NCBI GenBank assembly: GCA_900555635.1
Contig: USLU01000021.1
Coordinates: forward strand, 9,284-73,283
Length of the DNA stretch: 64,000 nucleotides
Direction of reading: 5' to 3'
Origin: an uncultured Bacteroides sp.
Lineage (GTDB): Bacteria > Bacteroidota > Bacteroidia > Bacteroidales > Bacteroidaceae
Under the pieces are notes generated by a model. That model was given only the letters and a program-made list of their open reading frames with translations. It was not told the origin of the DNA and did no database searches. The position numbers and the translations under genes are program-made. The first letter of the stretch is position 1. Each line of letters opens with the position of its first letter. Below, in pieces: positions 25,024 through 34,706 of the stretch.

Positions 25024-26130
25024 TTACATTTTATTTTTCTTCAATCCTTCCACAAGTTCTCTCCCAAATAAAATCCAACCCACACAGCCTACTCCGGTCA
25101 AGAAAACAATACCGAGTAGTATCATTGGTTTGCTAGGTTTGGACGCTTTTATAGGGATGGTAGCCGGTTCGACAACCGTATAAACCGGAGTAATTTCTTG
25201 CACTTTCGCCTCTGCCATCTGAAGCTGTTGAGCTACAGATGTGTATACATTATACGCCAAACGCATTTCATTTTCCAAACGCTCCTGTTCGGCACGATAG
25301 CTTAACAAAATGATATTTTTGTTGGCATCGGCAAACTTGGCATATTCATCCTGCGCTTTTTCATATTCTTTCTTTTTCCGCTCAAAGAGCCCTTGCTGGA
25401 ACTCAAAGTCTTTTTTGGCTTTGGTAGTGCGATATTCTATTATATATTTTTGTAATCGATTCATTACTGTATCAGTCAGACAAGCTGCAATCCGTGCATC
25501 TTGCATGGTGACAGTAATCGTTGTCAAACCCGTTTTTTTATCTACAGAAACACCGATACGTTTACTTAAATTAGAAACAATGATTGATTCATCTTTTGTC
25601 AAATGGAAAGGATCCAACTTCCCATTTCCTTCCTCTGTCTTTTCATCTTGAAACAAAGATATTGTCCAGCCAAGAGCTTTAAACGGAGCGGAGATTATAA
25701 GAGACCACCAAGGCGCACGTTGATATTCATCTAAATAACAATAAAGCGTAGTGTCTACTTTTTCCTTCAAATCTTGTACAGGAACATCGAACAAGCCTGT
25801 AATGAAAGGAGTAGATGAAACTATATCGGGATAAAGATCCGGATAAATGGCATCAGTCCCCGTAGAAGTACTCATATTGATACCTGCCATTGCAGCTAAT
25901 GACGACAAACCTCCCCCACTCTTTCCATCAGAGGCTTCCGGAGCAATAGTAGCAGTAGCCGTATATTCTTTGGGAATGCTGAAAGCAATTATTAAACCTA
26001 CAATCACAGCATATCCACATGCTTTAAATATAAATTTACGCTCCGTCCAAACTTTCTGCACAAGTTCCAATAAATCTATTTCTTGCGTCTCTTGAGATTG
26101 CGGAGTTTTATTCTGTAGTGCTTCGTTCAT
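25024..26130 (-). CDS. Wzz-type chain-length determinant
   Basis: 368 residues. An N-terminal Wzz domain (EIDLLELVQKVWTERKFIFK, then a membrane segment and PKEYTATATIAPE), a long periplasmic coiled-coil region (about residues 220-310), and the proline-rich PIKASKPSKP before the second membrane segment near the C terminus. It sets the polymer length made by the Wzy enzyme and contacts the Wza-like porin encoded 10 bases upstream. No fused tyrosine kinase domain. Confidence 0.88.
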   Translation of the reverse strand: MNEALQNKTPQSQETQEIDLLELVQKVWTERKFIFKACGYAVIVGLIIAFSIPKEYTATATIAPEASDGKSGGGLSSLAAMAGINMSTSTGTDAIYPDLYPDIVSSTPFITGLFDVPVQDLKEKVDTTLYCYLDEYQRAPWWSLIISAPFKALGWTISLFQDEKTEEGNGKLDPFHLTKDESIIVSNLSKRIGVSVDKKTGLTTITVTMQDARIAACLTDTVMNRLQKYIIEYRTTKAKKDFEFQQGLFERKKKEYEKAQDEYAKFADANKNIILLSYRAEQERLENEMRLAYNVYTSVAQQLQMAEAKVQEITPVYTVVEPATIPIKASKPSKPMILLGIVFLTGVGCVGWILFGRELVEGLKKNKM

Positions 26131-26140
26131 TATTCGTTCT

Positions 26141-28564
26141 TTATTTAAAAGTATTTACCAAAGTAGCCACCATAGCAGCCATCGTCGCTGTAGCTGAGCT
26201 CATACCTAAAATTTCGGCAAGTTTCATGCCCTGCTTTTCTCTCTTACTTGGAACGATAATCTCGCAACCGGGTTGTATCAAACCGCTACTACTTTTCTTA
26301 GCCCGTGCCACTGTACCATTTAAATACACAACATAAGCTTTACGTTTCTTAGCCATATCACCATAGCCGCCTGCCATATTGATGTAGTGCTTCAGTTTGG
26401 CACCTTTTTGCCAACTAACCGTATTAGGATACATGACTGATCCACTGATTTTCACGGTATTGATATATTCAGGTATGTAAATCACATCCCCTTCACGAAG
26501 TACGATGTCGTCATCACTTCCCGGACGTGCCAACGCTTTCTCCATATCAATACCGATTGTATAGGTATCCGAAATCGCTAATTTTTCAACAGATACGCTG
26601 TCTTTGCCTTCACCGCTACGCGCCATACGCAAAACATCTTGTTCACGACGCCGCTCTTCATCGCTACGTTGACGAATCAGACGTCCACCCCGAATGTATG
26701 CCTCGGGAGTGATACCACCTGCACGGGCAATCAAATCGCTCAAACGTTCATTCTTTTTCAAGAGAGCATAACTGCCACTGAACAACACCTCGCCTGCAAC
26801 CGACACTGTACGTTGTACTTGATAAGCAGGACTGCGACGGACCTGAACCATGTCAAACGGCTGCAAATAGAAATTATCAGCTCCGGTTAACAAACCATCT
26901 TTCATGTCAAACGTAAATGTCTCAGCTAGTTTACTACTATAAGCTGTACTCTTGGGATCTTTGATACGACGTGTAACACTGATTCGCGTAGTAGCTGCCG
27001 CTTCGAGCAAACCACCTGATTGAATGATCAGATCTTCTATAGTCATCTTATCCGAATAGGGATAGATACCCGAATTCTGTACTTCTCCATAGATGGAAAC
27101 GGTTTCTTCTTCTTTCAAGTCGTGAATGCCGGGAATATAGAGATGATCGTTTTTCTTTAGAGGTATATCGGCCACTGTACCATTTAATAGACCATTCAGG
27201 TCGATAGAAATAATTTCGTGAGAATAATCATCACGTTCACGGTTCAGAATAACCCGGTTCAAGAATGCATCACCACGAAGATTCTCGGCTTTTTTAATTA
27301 ATTGCTTCACCGTATTCACTTCACCATCCAGTTGATAGAGTCCCGGACGGAAAACGGCTCCGCTGATTTCTACTTTATTTTCAAATCGATCCAAAACGGC
27401 ATCAACAGTCACCAAATCAGCATCATCCAAACGAAAAACGGAATAATCCATCTCATCCACATTGTAAACTTGGTGTTCTCGCCCACTCTTGCGAATAATA
27501 CGAACTGCCTTTTTATAAGCGTCTCCGGTAAAATCGCCTGCATATTTCAATAACGAAATTACCGTTTCAGTTGGTTTCATTTCGTAATACATAGGACGTT
27601 TCACCTTACCTACAATCTCGACTAAGGATTTATAAGGTTCCACAATAATAACGTCTCCTTCTTGCAAACGTATATCATCGTTCATCTTTCCTTTCATGAT
27701 AAACTCATAAACATCAAGATTCTCTATCGTCTTTCCATTACGTACCAGCTTGATACCACGGAGGCTACCTATTTCATTCACACCACCTGCGCGATATAAA
27801 GCATGGAATATGGTAGAAAAAGCTGAGAGCGTATAAGTGCCGGGGATGGCAACTTCACCCATTATATTAATTTGAATCGTACGTATATCACCCAATGTCA
27901 AACGGATCTGAGAATTGGGATCACTTCCTCCAATGCCGGAATAGATTTTAGAAAATTCGCGTTGCAAATAGGAGTTAGCTTCCTGCACTGTCATGCCATT
28001 GAGATGAACAGGCCCCAAGTCTTTCACCTGAATACTTCCTTCAGGGCTAATTGTCTGGCGAATCGTATTTTCGGAGGCACCCCAGATATCGATTATCACC
28101 TCATCACCAGGACCTAAACGGTAATTTATCGGTGTGGCAAGATTTACACTGGGTTCGAATGATAGATTACGATTGGTAAATAAGTTATGACCAAAGATTT
28201 GCCTGGCAGGTATATCCAACTGAGCTTGACTTTCCTTTTTCTGGTCTATTACATTTTTCTGGTCCTCGATCTCGGCAGCTTCATAAGATTCTCCCTGCGA
28301 TACACCACGTTTACGCATGGAGGTAGGTTTGTTGTCTGTGCCGACCGATGTACTGTTAGTTGCTTCATATTGCGCTTTAATGCGTAGTACTTGCTCTTGC
28401 GTAACACCACGCCGCAACAATTCGGATGTTATTTGTTTTTGAGATTTGCCGGAAGCTTGAGCTTGCTTCACATATTCCACTACCTGTTGGTCGGACATAC
28501 GTTGGGCATAGGCAGAACTGCCTATCGTAAAAACGAAAAGGAACAATAGTAAAAAACGATACAT
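26141..28564 (-). CDS. Wza-like outer-membrane polysaccharide export protein with multiple SLBB domains
   Basis: 807 residues, about twice the length of E. coli Wza. Signal peptide MYRFLLLFLFVFTIGSSAYA; a short helical region (QMSDQQVVEYVKQAQASGKS style); the poly-export domain at about 145-230 (YRLGPGDEVIIDIWGASENT, then SPEGSIQVKDLGPVHLNG). Then a series of SLBB beta-grasp repeats, each opening with an I-x-G-E-V or V-x-G-x-V strand (IMGEVAIPGTYTL, ISGAVFRPGLYQ, IYGEVQNSGIYP, VAGEVLFSGSYAL, ISGSVMYPNTV). The multi-SLBB build is normal for Bacteroidetes. Capsule moves through it from the Wzz/Wzy assembly. Confidence 0.88.
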   Translation of the reverse strand: MYRFLLLFLFVFTIGSSAYAQRMSDQQVVEYVKQAQASGKSQKQITSELLRRGVTQEQVLRIKAQYEATNSTSVGTDNKPTSMRKRGVSQGESYEAAEIEDQKNVIDQKKESQAQLDIPARQIFGHNLFTNRNLSFEPSVNLATPINYRLGPGDEVIIDIWGASENTIRQTISPEGSIQVKDLGPVHLNGMTVQEANSYLQREFSKIYSGIGGSDPNSQIRLTLGDIRTIQINIMGEVAIPGTYTLSAFSTIFHALYRAGGVNEIGSLRGIKLVRNGKTIENLDVYEFIMKGKMNDDIRLQEGDVIIVEPYKSLVEIVGKVKRPMYYEMKPTETVISLLKYAGDFTGDAYKKAVRIIRKSGREHQVYNVDEMDYSVFRLDDADLVTVDAVLDRFENKVEISGAVFRPGLYQLDGEVNTVKQLIKKAENLRGDAFLNRVILNRERDDYSHEIISIDLNGLLNGTVADIPLKKNDHLYIPGIHDLKEEETVSIYGEVQNSGIYPYSDKMTIEDLIIQSGGLLEAAATTRISVTRRIKDPKSTAYSSKLAETFTFDMKDGLLTGADNFYLQPFDMVQVRRSPAYQVQRTVSVAGEVLFSGSYALLKKNERLSDLIARAGGITPEAYIRGGRLIRQRSDEERRREQDVLRMARSGEGKDSVSVEKLAISDTYTIGIDMEKALARPGSDDDIVLREGDVIYIPEYINTVKISGSVMYPNTVSWQKGAKLKHYINMAGGYGDMAKKRKAYVVYLNGTVARAKKSSSGLIQPGCEIIVPSKREKQGMKLAEILGMSSATATMAAMVATLVNTFK

Positions 28565-28689
28565 AATTTTATGTTGGTTGGATTTTTATATATGAAAAGA
28601 CCGGAAACGTGGAATCCGGGTGATTTATATTCATTACTTCGCGTAGTAATTTGAAAGGGTGGATTCCACGAATTCCGGAATGTTTTATT

Positions 28690-29175
28690 CTAATCAATAT
28701 ATTCCCAAGGATAAGGATTATCTTCTATATTCTGAAGTTCTTCAATAATTTCTTTCTGGCCACTAGTTAATTGTTCTGTATTCCAAGTTGCAATGATAGC
28801 ATGGGCTTGATCGGCTAGTTCCTGCTCGTAACATTCGCTATAACAATAGGTTAGCAAACGTACTTTCAATAATGAATCACTCATATGAGGCAGTACTTGC
28901 CAACTATGTTCCAATACCTCCTGGATGCGTTGTTGCTTATCGCCTTGATCGCAAAGGGTGGCATTATATCCTAAGAGAAGAGCAAGACATAATGATGCTT
29001 CTTCCTCCCTAGTAGTACAATGAAACCCTTTATCATACAGTTCGTTGCATAATCGGAAAGTTTCTCCACTCATTTGCGCCAGTTCATCACTATAAATAGG
29101 GCTTCCGTCCATCCCTAAGTAGAGAAGGTTATGCGATAGACGCAGTAAAGCGTCAATTTGTTCAGAAAAATGCAT
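28690..29175 (-). CDS. UpxZ-type inhibitor of UpxY antitermination
   Basis: 161 residues of the UpxZ family: RLSHNLLYLGMDGSPIYSDE, ALLLGYNATLCDQGDKQQRI, EVLEHSWQVLPHMSDSLLKV, TYCYSECYEQELADQAHAII, ending NPYPWEYID. In B. fragilis each UpxZ blocks the UpxY proteins of other capsule loci, so that one capsule is made at a time. It is 31 bases downstream of upxY, the standard order. The following wza-like gene is 125 bases away. Confidence 0.9.
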   Translation of the reverse strand: MHFSEQIDALLRLSHNLLYLGMDGSPIYSDELAQMSGETFRLCNELYDKGFHCTTREEEASLCLALLLGYNATLCDQGDKQQRIQEVLEHSWQVLPHMSDSLLKVRLLTYCYSECYEQELADQAHAIIATWNTEQLTSGQKEIIEELQNIEDNPYPWEYID

Positions 29176-29206
29176 GTAATTATGTATTGAGATTCAGAAA
29201 GAGATA

Positions 29207-29752
29207 TTACAGTTTACTGTCTATTACTTTACAGTACCAACGCGAAATACGAATCATTATGCCGACACCCGCCAGTGTCTTTATGAAAAAATAATTATTA
29301 TTGACGCGGTGAAGTTTACCCGTCATTCCTGCGAATTGTCCATGAACGATGCGAACTTCCTTTCCGGGTTTAGCATCGGCCTCTTCATGAGTCATGAATT
29401 GCTTATCTTCAAAATCAGGATCGCACAAAGCACGAAATTCAATCATTTGACTATCCGGTATCTCATAGCAATCGCCACTACCCTCTTTACGAAGTACGCT
29501 TATAGGAGTCATGCACTCGCCAAGAATACTGAGTATTTCTTTTTGAGATTTATCCTTACGCAGAAAGATTAGATTGTGAACTACAGGAACAAGAACTCTC
29601 TTCACTTTTCCCTCACGATTCTTTCTTTCGACATAAGTCATCGGAATGAAATGCACCATCTGCCTATCCGTCAAGAAATCACTAATTTTCATTTCTTGGC
29701 AGTTGTAAGTACGCAGGGCATACCAATTAACAAATTTACTTTGTTTGTCCAA
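29207..29752 (-). CDS. UpxY-type NusG-like transcription antiterminator
   Basis: 181 residues. NusG N-terminal domain (NWYALRTYNCQEMKISDFLT, then QMVHFIPMTYVER) and a KOW domain near 130-160 (GKEVRIVHGQFAGMTGKL). UpxY proteins act on the untranslated leader of their own capsule operon and prevent premature transcription end. The frame opens with TTG at 29752; no in-frame ATG exists upstream before stops appear implausible, and the first internal Met (about residue 21) would cut into the NusG domain, so TTG is the likely start. First gene of the capsule locus. Confidence 0.9.
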   Translation of the reverse strand: MDKQSKFVNWYALRTYNCQEMKISDFLTDRQMVHFIPMTYVERKNREGKVKRVLVPVVHNLIFLRKDKSQKEILSILGECMTPISVLRKEGSGDCYEIPDSQMIEFRALCDPDFEDKQFMTHEEADAKPGKEVRIVHGQFAGMTGKLHRVNNNYFFIKTLAGVGIMIRISRWYCKVIDSKL

Positions 29753-29948
29753 ATGTTTAAATGTAATAAATAAAGGTGGATGTGGTTGGCATATATACCC
29801 TTAAAACAAACTTCCCCCTTCCCTGATATTACTAAGAATACCTGAGACTAGTAGAATGCAACAAGGATATAGCCTTTTATACCACCTCTGTACAAGAGTT
29901 TTTAACTCACGGAAATAGGAATAGAGTACTATAACGGCGGCAAAGGTA
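29753..29948 (-). promoter_or_regulatory. Capsule promoter and about 180-base UpxY leader
   Basis: CAAAGGTA (29941-29948) is TACCTTTG on the minus strand, matching TAnnTTTG. Transcription from there gives a leader of roughly 180 bases before the upxY start, the sort of length on which UpxY antitermination acts. A TTCA replaces TTTG near -33. No flanking inverted repeats typical of invertible B. fragilis capsule promoters were found. Confidence 0.55.
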
Positions 29949-30048
29949 TATAAATCTATTTGAACCACCAAGAGAAAAAATATTATTTTTTCACATCGTT
30001 ACATAACCAACTGATTGTAAATGAATTTATCAACTTCGAATTTAAATA

Positions 30049-30077
30049 AACAAGGGGAGACATCCTCCCCCCTTGTT
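30049..30077 (-). terminator. Intrinsic terminator after the tricorn-like protease gene
   Basis: AACAAGGGG (30049-30057) pairs with CCCCTTGTT (30069-30077); the minus strand continues TATTTAAATT. It lies 60 bases after the protease stop. The rest of 29949-30136 shows AT-rich spacer only. Confidence 0.7.
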
Positions 30078-30136
30078 AAATATAATAAATAAGCAAATAG
30101 CTGCCCATGCAGGCATCAGCCTTATGTAATTTACAT

Positions 30137-33100
30137 TCATTTCTTTGCCGGCAACTGTTTCAGCAAACAGTCTACTGCCACTTTCAATTGTGCATCATCA
30201 CCCTTCAAAGCAGCTTCCGGTTCGTTATAAATCAATATATCCGGTTGTAATGTATGATTTTCAAGATAATTGCCTTGCATATCCATACAACCTACCTGCG
30301 GAATACCGAACACAATACTCGGATCAATCTGGCGTTCCCACCATACGGCAGTCATCGTTCCGGCAACTGGTGTACCCACCAACTTACCAATACCCAAAGT
30401 TTTATATACAAAAGGAGTACCATGCGCATTACTATAATTATCCTCGCAAACCAACATACACGATGGTTTCAACCATTTATTGAAAGGATCGCTACCTATA
30501 TATTGTCCACGCGGCACAAAGCGTTCATACTCTTTTCCGCTTAGCAACGTCACAACATCATCGTGTAACCATCCGCCTCCATTGTGACGAACATCCACTA
30601 CAACTGCTTCCTTGGCACGATTCTGTTCACTCAACAAATCAGAGTATATCTTACGGAAACTAGGGCTATCCATTCCCTTGATATGAACATAACCGATGCG
30701 TCCGCCCGAAAGTTCTTCTACCTTCTTACGGCAATTCTCTACCCAACGCTTATAAAGCAGTTCGCTTTGTGCACCGCTGGTGATAGGTTTCAAGGTCTCT
30801 TCAAAACGTTTTCCTGTAGCAGGATCATAAACAGAAAGCACTACTTTACGTCCGGCTTTACCCTCCAACAACGGGAAGTAATCGCTACCTGCTTTTATGG
30901 CAACACCGTCTATCTTCTCAATAATGCAACCGGACTTCACATCCGTTTTCTTCTTTGTCAACGGACTTTGAGCGATGATTTCCTTTATCTTTAATCCATC
31001 TCCTGTGTATGTATCATCATAAAATACGCCAAGATTAGCAGTAGCTAACGGCGCGCCGGGAGCAGAATAACGCGCACCGGTATGCGAACCGTTCAACTCA
31101 CCTAACATCTCACTCAACATTTCGGCAAAGTCATAGTTGTTGTTGATGAATGGCAAGAAACGTTTATAAGTCTCCTTATATCCTGTCCAGTCGGTTCCCT
31201 GCAAGTCTGCAACATAAAATTTATCATCTACCTGCTGCCACACATGATCGAAAATATATTGGCGTTCACCATAAGGCTGATAGTCGAAGAATGCCTCAAA
31301 CTCAATCGGAGTAATTTTGCTACCTTCAATTTCAATCTTCTTCATGCCATCGTAGCTGCCAAGGAAGATGTTCTTCCCGTCTTTATCGGGCAGCAAAGTA
31401 CCGGCACCCACTTTCTTCAAAAGGACTTTGGTAGAGTTCTCTTTCAGGTTGTGTTCCCAAAGATCATATCCGTCTTCAAAAGTAGATAGATAATAAAGAA
31501 TATCTCCTTTGGGTGTAAGTATAGCATCCGCCATGTGCGAAGAATTCACTGTAAGACGCGCAATACGGTCGAAACGATTGGCAAGGTCAAACTTCAAAGG
31601 GTCTACTTTCTTTTCTTTATCCTTGTCCTTATCTGCATCGGCTTTCTTTTTAGCATCTTTACCCTCTTTTTTCTCAGCTTTCTCCTTCTCTTCCTTAGCT
31701 GCCTTTTCGGCTTCTTCCAGCAAAGCGGTCTCCTCTTTGTTCATCAGGAAGCGGTCGTAAGCTTCGGCATCGAAGAACATGATATAAGTATCGTCTTCAG
31801 AGCCCCAGCTGCCATGACTGCGGTATCCGGCACGATCGCTGGTCCATATCATAGCTTTACCACCTAATACCCATTTGGCATTGCCATCGCTATATCCGCT
31901 TTGAGTAAGATTTACCATCTCGCCTTTACCATCGGCATTCACCAATACAACATCTTTATTATTCCAGCCGCCAACACCTATATAATCCGAAAGAATCCAT
32001 TTGCTGTCAGGGCTCCATTGATACCATTGGTCACCATCGGAATAAGAATATTGATATTTACCGTCCATAACTGTACGCACGTCTTTCGTTTTCAGGTTGA
32101 TGACGCGGATGGCAGTACGGTTTTCAAGGAAAGCTATTTCTTTTCCATCAGGACTGTATTGGGGTTGGAAAGAAGCTATGTCAGAGTTCGTTACTCTCTC
32201 TTCTTTCACTTCCGTAGCATAAGTAAATTGCTTTTCGTCTTTACGAACAATACTTGAAGTATAAACTTGCCAAAGTCCGTTACGCTCAGAAGCATAAACC
32301 AATGTACGACCGTCAGGAGCAAAATTAATATCACGTTCCTGGCAAGGAGTATTGGTTATCTGTTTCGTAGTCTTATAATCTACAGATGTCACATAAACAT
32401 CGCCACGCAGAATAAAGGCAACTTCTTTTCCACTAGGAGATACAGCCATTTCCGTAGCACCACTACTCTTAATCTGCCGAATGAGATCTTTATCATTTTT
32501 ATCAGAAACAATACTGATGTTCACTTTACTGGGCTGGGCACCCGGAAGGAGCGTGTAGATTTCTCCATCATAACCATAGCAGAGTTTACCATCAGCCGAC
32601 CCACTAAGGAAACGTACCGGTTGCTTGGTATGATGCGTAATCTGTGTAGCCGTCGAAGCACCCAGTGTACGTTGATATACATTGAAAGTTCCGTTCTCTT
32701 CGCTCAGATAGTAGAATGACTTTCCATCGGGAGCCCAAACCGGTTCACGATCTTCTCCGCCAAAAGTAGTCAACTGCTGGTAATGGGGTTCTTTTGCCGG
32801 ATTGTACATCCAGATATCACGGGCAATAGGTGAGATATGGTGTTTACGCCAATAGTCTTCATATCCTTTCTTGTCCTGATAAAGCATTGCTCCCTCTTTA
32901 TTGATAGAAATACATTCCATGGGCATGGATGAAATCATCTGCGGACGTCCACCTTCTACAGAAACCTGATATACTTGACGGAACTGTCCGTTGGAAGGAA
33001 AGACCACCGCCTCAGCAGAAGGCATTATATCCGCCGAGAACAAAATATGTCCGGCATCACTGAAAGCCAGCGGAGTTTCACTACCGGAATGGGTAGTCAG

Positions 33101-33406
33101 TCGGCGGGGTTCTCCACCTTCTCTAGATACAAGATAAATGTCCATGCTGCCCAAACGGTCCGAGGCAAAAGCTATTTGTTTGCTGTCCGGACTCCACACA
33201 GGCGCAGTGTCGTAAGCTGGATTCGTAGTGATTTGCATGGCACGTCCGCCACTGACCGGAACAGTATAAATATCACCTTTATAAGTAAAAGCAATGGTCG
33301 TTCCATCCGGCGAAATAGCACTATTTCTCAGCCAAAGCGGAGCATCTTGTGCAGAAACAAAGCCGGACAAACAAATAGCGGCAATACTGATTAGAAGTTT
33401 TTTCAT
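30137..33406 (-). CDS. Tricorn-like S41 protease with beta-propeller and PDZ domain
   Basis: 1089 residues. Signal peptide (MKKLLISIAAICLSGFVSAQ); two WD40-like/PD40 beta-propellers (repeated DGTTIAFTYKGDIY, PVWSPDSKQIAFASDRLG, SPDGKEIAFLENRT blades) to about residue 700. In between, around 555-600, lies a very Lys/Glu/Asp-rich linker. Then come a PDZ domain (GCIIEKIDGVAIKAG) and the S41 core with AVVVDVRHNGGGWLHDD and nucleophile S992 (NYSNAHGTPF). Tricorn relatives degrade peptides; here the signal peptide places it in the periplasm. Transcribed alone, with a terminator on each side. Confidence 0.88.
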   Translation of the reverse strand: MKKLLISIAAICLSGFVSAQDAPLWLRNSAISPDGTTIAFTYKGDIYTVPVSGGRAMQITTNPAYDTAPVWSPDSKQIAFASDRLGSMDIYLVSREGGEPRRLTTHSGSETPLAFSDAGHILFSADIMPSAEAVVFPSNGQFRQVYQVSVEGGRPQMISSMPMECISINKEGAMLYQDKKGYEDYWRKHHISPIARDIWMYNPAKEPHYQQLTTFGGEDREPVWAPDGKSFYYLSEENGTFNVYQRTLGASTATQITHHTKQPVRFLSGSADGKLCYGYDGEIYTLLPGAQPSKVNISIVSDKNDKDLIRQIKSSGATEMAVSPSGKEVAFILRGDVYVTSVDYKTTKQITNTPCQERDINFAPDGRTLVYASERNGLWQVYTSSIVRKDEKQFTYATEVKEERVTNSDIASFQPQYSPDGKEIAFLENRTAIRVINLKTKDVRTVMDGKYQYSYSDGDQWYQWSPDSKWILSDYIGVGGWNNKDVVLVNADGKGEMVNLTQSGYSDGNAKWVLGGKAMIWTSDRAGYRSHGSWGSEDDTYIMFFDAEAYDRFLMNKEETALLEEAEKAAKEEKEKAEKKEGKDAKKKADADKDKDKEKKVDPLKFDLANRFDRIARLTVNSSHMADAILTPKGDILYYLSTFEDGYDLWEHNLKENSTKVLLKKVGAGTLLPDKDGKNIFLGSYDGMKKIEIEGSKITPIEFEAFFDYQPYGERQYIFDHVWQQVDDKFYVADLQGTDWTGYKETYKRFLPFINNNYDFAEMLSEMLGELNGSHTGARYSAPGAPLATANLGVFYDDTYTGDGLKIKEIIAQSPLTKKKTDVKSGCIIEKIDGVAIKAGSDYFPLLEGKAGRKVVLSVYDPATGKRFEETLKPITSGAQSELLYKRWVENCRKKVEELSGGRIGYVHIKGMDSPSFRKIYSDLLSEQNRAKEAVVVDVRHNGGGWLHDDVVTLLSGKEYERFVPRGQYIGSDPFNKWLKPSCMLVCEDNYSNAHGTPFVYKTLGIGKLVGTPVAGTMTAVWWERQIDPSIVFGIPQVGCMDMQGNYLENHTLQPDILIYNEPEAALKGDDAQLKVAVDCLLKQLPAKK

Positions 33407-33440
33407 AATGATTTTATGTCAGATTAATAAAGTACAATAA

Positions 33441-33484
33441 AAAAAGCCTCACGACCTTCTTTACAGAAAAGGACCGTGAGGCTT
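33441..33484 (-). terminator. Intrinsic terminator of the malate dehydrogenase gene
   Basis: AAGCCTCACG (33444-33453) pairs with CGTGAGGCTT (33475-33484), with further pairing inside; the minus strand continues with a run of T. It sits 28 bases after the mdh stop. Confidence 0.9.
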
Positions 33485-33511
33485 ACTTATTCATTTAAGT
33501 CATCCCTCCAA

Positions 33512-34453
33512 TTAAAGGGCACCTACAGTTTTCAGGTCAGCGTTAGTCTTATGAACAGCGGCAGCACTAGCAGCAAACTTAGCTTTTTCGTCAGCAGTCA
33601 GTTCCAATTTAACGATTTCTTCGATACCGTTCTTACCAAGGATAACAGGAACACCGATGCAAAGATCTGATTCACCGTATTCACCTTCGAGCAATACAGA
33701 GCAAGGAATCATCTTCTTCTGGTTGTGGATGATAGATTCTACTACGTAAGAAGCAGCAGCACCCGGAGCATACCATGCAGAAGTACCCAGCAACTTAGTC
33801 AAAGTAGCACCACCTACCATAGTAGAAGCAACCACTTCGTTCAATTTTTCTTCGCTCAACAGTGTGCTTACAGGGATACCTTTGTAAGTAGCCAGACGAG
33901 CCATCGGAATCATAGTAGTATCACCGTGACCACCGATAACAAAACCTTCTACCTCATTAGCATTGCAACCCAAAGCTTGAGACAAGAAATATTTGAAACG
34001 TGAGCTATCCAAAGCGCCACCCATACCGATCACACGGTTCTTAGGCAAGCCCAAAGATTTCAATGCCAAATAAGTCATTGTATCCATCGGATTGGAAACA
34101 ACTACCAAAATAGCATTGGGAGAATATTTCAAAATGTTTTCTGCAACCGACTTAACGATACCGGCATTAACACCGATCAACTCTTCACGAGTCATACCCG
34201 GTTTACGAGGAATACCTGAAGTGATTACAACAACGTCAGAGTTAGCAGTTTTTTCATAATCATTGGTGCAGCCAATCAGAGTAGAGTCGAAACCCAGCAA
34301 TTGAGCTGTCTGCATCATATCCATTGCTTTACCTTCTGATACGCCTTCTTTAACATCCAGCATTACCACTTCGTCAGCCACTTCATTAAAGGCTAACACA
34401 TTTGCGCATGTAGCACCTACGTTACCTGCACCTACTACGGTTACTTTTGACAT
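33512..34453 (-). CDS. mdh: Malate dehydrogenase
   Basis: 313 residues of the LDH-like malate dehydrogenase group. NAD-binding VTVVGAGNVGATCANVLA and Asp of VVMLDVKEG; substrate loop SGIPRKPGMTREELIGVNAG with the catalytic Arg residues; VVSNPMDTMTYLAL; and the active-site His in FVIGGHGDTTMIPM. It interconverts malate and oxaloacetate in the reductive branch to fumarate and succinate used by Bacteroides. Full length, single gene, start ATG 34453, own terminator. Confidence 0.95.
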   Translation of the reverse strand: MSKVTVVGAGNVGATCANVLAFNEVADEVVMLDVKEGVSEGKAMDMMQTAQLLGFDSTLIGCTNDYEKTANSDVVVITSGIPRKPGMTREELIGVNAGIVKSVAENILKYSPNAILVVVSNPMDTMTYLALKSLGLPKNRVIGMGGALDSSRFKYFLSQALGCNANEVEGFVIGGHGDTTMIPMARLATYKGIPVSTLLSEEKLNEVVASTMVGGATLTKLLGTSAWYAPGAAASYVVESIIHNQKKMIPCSVLLEGEYGESDLCIGVPVILGKNGIEEIVKLELTADEKAKFAASAAAVHKTNADLKTVGAL

Positions 34454-34663
34454 AATTTCTAAAGTTTTTGTTTATTATAGTGTTCTATAAAGATGGTGCA
34501 AAAGTACAGCGAACTTCGTAATTAAAGAAATATTTCCATAATAATTTTAGTTAAATCAGTTATAGACATGAGCTAAACAGAATGTTATTTTTAGACATTA
34601 GAACAAACTACACTGATATTCGGATTTAGTAAAGCGAAAATATGATTTATAAAAAACAATTGC

Positions 34664-34671
34664 TATCTTTG
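34664..34671 (+). promoter_or_regulatory. -7 box (TATCTTTG) of the mntA-hepT operon
   Basis: Exact TAnnTTTG, 35 bases before the start of the nucleotidyltransferase gene. Confidence 0.6.
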
Positions 34672-34706
34672 CCATTGTATAATAGCAAATTAATAGTCAT
34701 AGAGTT

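Noticed and set aside
29890..29910. A TGTACAAG in the UpxY leader resembling the 22-bp repeat core
   Set aside because: Single, imperfect and without the 22-bp periodicity; likely chance.
29753..30136. Invertible capsule promoter of the B. fragilis Mpi type
   Set aside because: I looked for paired inverted repeats around the -7 box at 29941-29948 and found none of convincing length.
31509..31867. Plus-strand frames over the Lys/Glu-rich part of the tricorn-like protease
   Set aside because: Low-complexity complement (Ser/Phe/Leu-rich) of the real minus-strand gene.
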